Source: Membranipora membranacea
Lineage: Eukaryota > Bryozoa > Gymnolaemata > Cheilostomatida > Membraniporidae
Direction: 5' to 3'
NCBI GenBank assembly: GCA_914767715.1
Contig: OU612067.1
Coordinates: 8,124,001-8,188,000 of the forward strand
DNA length: 64,000 nucleotides
Both the position numbers and the translations under genes were made by a program. A model generated the notes under the pieces. The model had not been told where the DNA came from and searched no databases. It was given only the letters and a program-made list of their open reading frames with translations. Of this stretch, positions 59,119 to 64,000 are shown piece by piece; within the stretch, counting starts at the first letter, position 1; every line of letters starts with the position of its first letter.

Positions 59119-59395
59119 TATAAGGGTATGGACTTGTGATCTTATGATCCAGGTTCGATTCCCGGTGCCGGTTGTCATTTCTGATTTTGCACCGGCAAGC
59201 CATTCATCCTAGCCAGGTCTGTTCAGATCAGGACCATAATTACAGGAGGTCTACTGTGTGATTGCATGCAGTATAAAGATCCCCCTCTTCGAAAAAGAGT
59301 AGCCGGCAACGGCGGGCAAGGGTATAGGGTACTACCTCACACAAGACACCCGAGCTTAAGAGGGCCCGTTAAATAGTAAAATAATAAATTATATT
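59119..59395 (+). mobile_element. SINE-like element
   Basis: Starts GGGTATGGACTTGTGATC, has a box B (GGTTCGATTCC) at about 59153, then a 200-bp body with TAGCCGGCAACGGCGGGCAA and ends in AAATAGTAAAATAATAAATT. It abuts the foldback element directly. Box A is weak. Confidence 0.55.
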
Positions 59396-60822
59396 CTGAG
59401 AAATCTCTACTCAAGGGACAATTAGATAAACTAAAATCTGAAACTGTGCATGACAATCCTCACGGTACACAATATATTAGTCAGGATGTTATACATCCGT
59501 AGTGAGGAGTACATAATCCCAGAATAAATTGGAATATTTTGGTATTTCAAGGAAAATAGTGGGATATCCTGGTGGGTCTTTCAATTGAAAACAGCCAAAA
59601 ACTCAATCCCATACCTGTTAGTGTCTCGCTCAGAACAATATATATTCTCAGCGAGCGCTTTAGGTGCAATTTTGTCTAGTAGAAAGACGAAGTTGGTGAT
59701 AATTTTGAGCGATGTGATTGTTATCATTTTCTTTAGTAAAGCATCGCTCATTCTTACTGAAAGGCCCACCTGGCCAGTTATTTAGAGTCATCTACTCCAA
59801 GTCTGAGTTGAAAAACTGACTTTCTCGCTAACTGCCGAGCTGAGGGGTGTAAGACAAAGACACAGTATTGATGCAACCTATCTACACACATATAATTACT
59901 GTCAAATTATTGCCCCTCTTCTATTGAGATTTTGAGCTTTAGATTCAGCTTTTGGTGTTTTTTGCCTGTTACAAGTTAAGGTCTTATGCAACACCTGAAT
60001 GATTGCACATTGTACATTATTCATTAACGTTATTGAGCTATGTAGCCGAATCATTCAAGTGGTCACACTTTGTGGTCTTATCATGTATCATTGTGCTTTG
60101 TACTTTGATCAATAAGCCAATGAGCTTCCTCATTTAGTTAGCCAATCAAAGGCAAATTTACTGAAATTGCGACACTAGGAACCTATCTGAATGTAATAGT
60201 AGGGGGCAAAGGAGCAAAGGTAAATATTGAAGTGAAGACAGATGGGATTCTGTGACATTAAAATATAATCTGTATCCATAAACCGTTTTTCAGTGTCAAC
60301 AACTTGATACTTTGATACAATGATGGAAGTTGCATAATCAGTTATCAGCAATAATTGCAGTTTAAACGCATCAGAAGCATGGGCGTCAATAGGGTTTTGT
60401 GTAGGGTGTTTATTTGATGTAATTTACAAAACAGAGTATAACTAGCCGCGGTGTGCGGCTCTGAGGCGCAGAGCGCCTGTGGGGAGGGTGCGGGAGGGGC
60501 GCCTTAGCCCTCCCGCCAGGGAAATTTTTTAGGTTTTTACTGCAAAAATAGAGGTATTTGAGCTATGTCTAGGGCTAACAATTAGGTTCTAAATTGGGCA
60601 GTGTGTTTCTTCCACTAAAAAAGCAAGTACTCAACCGAAGCGACCTCACTACAGGTACCAATAGCAAACATTATTGCAAGAAGTGATGTAACCAGTGGAA
60701 CATTCTGTTGTCAAAGTAATGTAAATTCCAGTGTTTTATTTTACTTGATGAATCTTTATACTATAATTTTACTTTCAATCAATAGTTCTCGATTAAAAGA
60801 TGTTCTAGTGTTGTTCTATGTT
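59396..60822. other. Unassigned sequence with a GC-rich patch
   Basis: No gene recognised. About 60445-60525 is strongly GC-rich (GCGGTGTGCGGCTC, GGGAGGGGCGCC, CCCTCCCG) in AT-rich surroundings. Its position just beyond the hAT C-terminus suggests it could belong to that element's 3' end. Confidence 0.35.
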
Positions 60823-63800
60823 CTATTTGTCGAAGATGAGGCTAGCCAGCTCCATGCGCCTCGGATGGAGAGCAGCAAACATGTCTATAACTTTTTCTTT
60901 GTCTATTGACACCCCACAGTGAATGCTCATTAAAGCAAGAGCATCAAGACGCTGGCTCGTTTCTGTCTTCCTGAGATATGAGTTCAGCCTTCGTAGGGTA
61001 CTGAAGCTCCGTTCACACTCGCATGTGGGGACTGGTAGAGTAGCCGCTATCCTCAGCAGGATGTTGATGTGAGGAAATAGGGAGGGGGGCACTTATCCAC
61101 TACCATGGTGATAGACCCGTCACCTACCTCCATTCCTGCCGAGTGTTGAGACCACCTTACCAATTCCATATCGAGGAGCTCTTGTGTGGGCATGTCGTTC
61201 TCATATTGTACTTTAGCAGCCTCTAACTCAGTGACGTTAATGCTGACTGGAAGGAGCAATCCCATAAGGGAAGTAGCAATAGAAGATATACCTGCAATAT
61301 AACATAGTAATTAAACCAAGCTTCATTATAATCACTCTATGATGCTCTCTTATTCTCTTATGAATGCTCTACGATATCAAACATTGGAAAGTAACAAACA
61401 AAACTAGAAAGCCAACATTATTCAATGTTGCTGTTATTTTCTTTCCGGACGCCAAACAAGAATTACAATTAATACGACATTCACCTGTAAACTGGGCATT
61501 CAGCTAGGCTATCAGATGATCCAGGAATGGAAGGTAAAGGTTGACGTGATAGTAGTCGTCAACCTTTCCACTGGTGAGGATTGTTCCACGATGAGCCATC
61601 CTGCCTGAGAGCCTGGGCAGCTTGGGCTCCACACCAGCAGTCTGAGCAAGCTTCGTAGTCATCACAAACCACTCCTTGCCGCTAGCCTCGGTACGAATCT
61701 GCTTATAGTATGCCTTTGTTGATTCCACCTAAAATATTCAGGATTAATCTCAAGCATTATACCTTAAATATTTTAGGTGGAATCAACAAAGGCATACTAT
61801 AAGCAGATTTGTACCATCACAGTTCCCTGTCACACAAAACTAATATTACATGTATAACAAAAAATCATTATTTTGTTAAAAGTCACTAACAATTTTGTAA
61901 GCCTGATAGATGTCGATTCCTCGTCCTTGTAGTTGTTGGGTGATCCCCTGCAGGCTGCCCAGGAGGGAGTGAACCACACTAAATGATGCCAGGAATTCAA
62001 AGTCTGTGATCCCAGAGAGTAGAGAGCTGGCGTCTATCTTGGTACTGGTGGCCCACTCTCTCATGTCCACACTGACCTTCTCACTATGCAAACCATAAGC
62101 CATCAGCTCACATCACAACATACCTAGATCAGATGGAGAAGAACAAACAACTTTTATTTTTAATCAAATGTTGCACTCACCACTTTGAACATCGTAGCCT
62201 GATCAATAGATCATAATCTAGGCGCCCGACTTACTTGCATGATTTATAAAAGTGGGAGTAAGACGTGTGACGCTGCGACCATCTGGTTTCACACAGCTTG
62301 ATGAGTGGAGATCCTTTTGTTTTGCCTAGCTCCCCCTCTATCAGCTCACAGAGGGCTTTTGTACGAAGTGGGGTACTGAAGAAGGGGCAGGTCAAAAATT
62401 GATAGAGTCAATGTAACATATGTCAGCAACAACCCAAAACGTTTATAAAATAAGCCTACACTAAACTAAATCAGATGTGGTTAACCTTCATCTTCTCCTC
62501 CTACTATCTAGATCACCCTACTTTTGCATCTATCTTAATGTGTAGACTACATTGTTTGATAAAACAGTGGGCCTGTTACTTACTGCTGATATCATTGCGA
62601 TCACCTTCTTCACGTCGACGATACTGCATGCGTGCACGATCACCAGGTTTAGGCAGTGGGACGCACAGTGCACATATGTTGCACCGACTGCACTCCGCAC
62701 CGCTGGCTGCTCATGACAGCAGCACCATGATAGCCTTGCCCTCTGCAGTTACTGACATCCGGACCAAGATCTTCCAGCTTCTTTAGAATCTGTTCTCACA
62801 GCAACTCGCCTGTACATCGTCCTACTGGGTGGAAGCCGAGAAACTGCTCCTGGATAGTGTTAGAGTGGTCCAAAAACCGAACACATAGCGAGAGGTATTC
62901 GGTGGTGCCGCTGCTGGCCTCAGCACACAGAAAAGAAAAAAACTTTGCACCCTTTATAGAATTTATGATTGGTCCCCGGTTGATGTCATGGCCAATCACA
63001 CTTGTTAGCTGATTCTGTGACTGTGGGGATGTGTAGCTTATCCTTTTGGCCATGTGAGATTCCAGATCATTGTCATAGTTTGACAGAAGATGAAGCAGCT
63101 CGAGGAAGTTTCCCCGGTTCCTACTATCCGTGGATTCATCATGATCCCTGAAGGCCATGCCCTGCTGACCGAGATATATCACTGCAGATACAAGGTGACT
63201 GAGCTGCCTCCGATTGGACTCAATGTTGTCCAGCCTCTTTGTCTCTAGCATGTTGGTGATCTTCTTCTCGGGTCTGTCTATTGTTCCGGCTAAATTGTCT
63301 GCCATTATCTGGGCTTCGATATGGTACTGTTTAGTGTGGTGAAGCTTTATTGTTAAACAGATGCGCGCCCACTAGTTGAAGGGCTTATTGATAAGTGCCT
63401 GAAGCTGCTGCCGTTTGTCAAGCGGGACAAACAGTAGACAGGGGATGCAGAAAGCTCCATCAAGCCTTGCCGAATATGCTAACCAGTGTAATACTCAGCC
63501 TTGAAGCTCCGCATGCAGTCGTGCTGTAAGAGAGAATATTTGGAAGGTCTCGCTGCTGGCTGGCAACTCAGCAATACAAGTAGCCAGCCAGCAGCAGGAC
63601 CCTCCAAATGCTATGTTTGATCAATTGATCTTAATAATGATATTGGTGCTTGCCACACTATGCATACGCTAGTTATATCTATAGATCCACCAAACTTTGA
63701 ATCTTTTTTGACCACAAAAAAGAAAGCTATAGATAAAACTATGTAGGTGTAGTACCTCAAAAATGACTCAATGCATATTCAGAGAAATGGAACATAATAA

Positions 63801-63970
63801 TGAGAACTTACCTGGTGTGTTTTAGGGAATGATGAAGGTGTGTTGTGTGCTTTAAGCATTCTGTACCGAAGCCCATCGTCGAACGTCTTGACTTTCTCCC
63901 AGATCTCCCTCACAGTCATGGTGCCGTTGATGAAGTCTCCTATATCTGCATCACATCGAAAATAGATGAT
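60823..63970 (-). pseudogene. hAT transposase (TTF finger / DUF4371 / dimerisation), decayed
   Basis: Minus-strand order: exon near 63830-63960 (DIGDFINGTMTVREIW); TTF-type finger near 63320-63500 (GAFCIPCLLF, HHTKQYHIEA) with an in-frame TAG at 63372-63374; DUF4371-like part 62796-63305 (AKRISYTSPQSQ, AKFFSFLCAEASSGTTEYLS, EQFLGFHPVG); near 62577-62790 CRGQGYHGAAVMSSQ, then after a frameshift ATYVHCASHCLNLV; 62227-62390 LCETRWSQRH; 61880-62103 TDFEFLASFSVVHSLL; 61504-61728 DDYYHVNLYLPFLDHLI; hATC dimerisation 60823-61265 (CECERSFSTLRRL), with a 1-base shift in a C tract near 61086. It belongs to the ZMYM1/p52-repressor-like group. The upstream end may continue beyond the window. Confidence 0.85.
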
Positions 63971-64000
63971 GATGGATGATCATTAATAAATGATAAGCCG

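Noticed and set aside
60445-60525. CpG-island promoter
   Set aside because: Only about 80 bp, no gene starts there, and it lies at the 3' side of a decayed hAT element.

Overview
The window looks like nuclear DNA from a marine invertebrate. Genes are split by short GT-AG introns, the sequence is AT-rich with TA microsatellites, and transposable elements of many types are dense: non-LTR retrotransposons, Kolobok-like, hAT, TTAA-class MITE, foldback elements and tRNA-derived SINEs. Secreted lectin-like genes and a P2X7-ballast-type ORF fit an echinoderm, hemichordate, lancelet or lophotrochozoan. I cannot fix the species.

The core is a tandem array on the minus strand. Three five-exon genes (9149-26624, 36541-41239, 51733-54894) each encode a secreted protein of about 260 residues: signal peptide, cysteine-rich PAN/apple-like domain, then an F5/8-type C / F-type-lectin-like domain spread over three exons. 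By hand splicing, all three are open with identical intron phases (0,1,0,1) and an ATATAAA-type TATA box upstream. Relics of further copies lie at 31.5-33.5 kb. Flanking DNA is co-duplicated (blocks from about 4.9, 34.8 and 50.5 kb), and units 1 and 2 are closer to each other than to unit 3. Unit 1 has grown to 17.5 kb because its introns hold a Kolobok-like transposase gene, a P2X7C-like ORF, a TTAA MITE and several retroelements, yet its exons remain open.

Layout: 1-1.6 kb retroelement debris; 1.6-4.9 kb a six-exon DUF7869-type gene (+) with one in-frame stop; 4.9-26.8 kb lectin unit 1 with nested transposons; 27-30.7 kb co-duplicated and chimeric retroelement fragments; 30.8-34.8 kb relic exons and unassigned DNA; 34.8-41.5 kb unit 2; 42.4-46.4 kb second copy of the retroelement block; 46.4-50 kb a plus-strand decayed retroelement; 50.5-55.1 kb unit 3; 55-60.8 kb mostly unassigned, with a foldback element and a SINE; 60.8-64 kb a decayed hAT transposase (-).

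The most notable items are the lectin array, the P2X7C-like ORF followed 31 nt after its stop by a consensus histone mRNA stem-loop, the nearly intact Kolobok-like gene whose frame depends on a GC-AG intron, and foldback elements carrying tRNA-like modules in opposite orientation. Exon coordinates are hand-derived from splice sites, frames and paralogue comparison. No alignment or database search was run.
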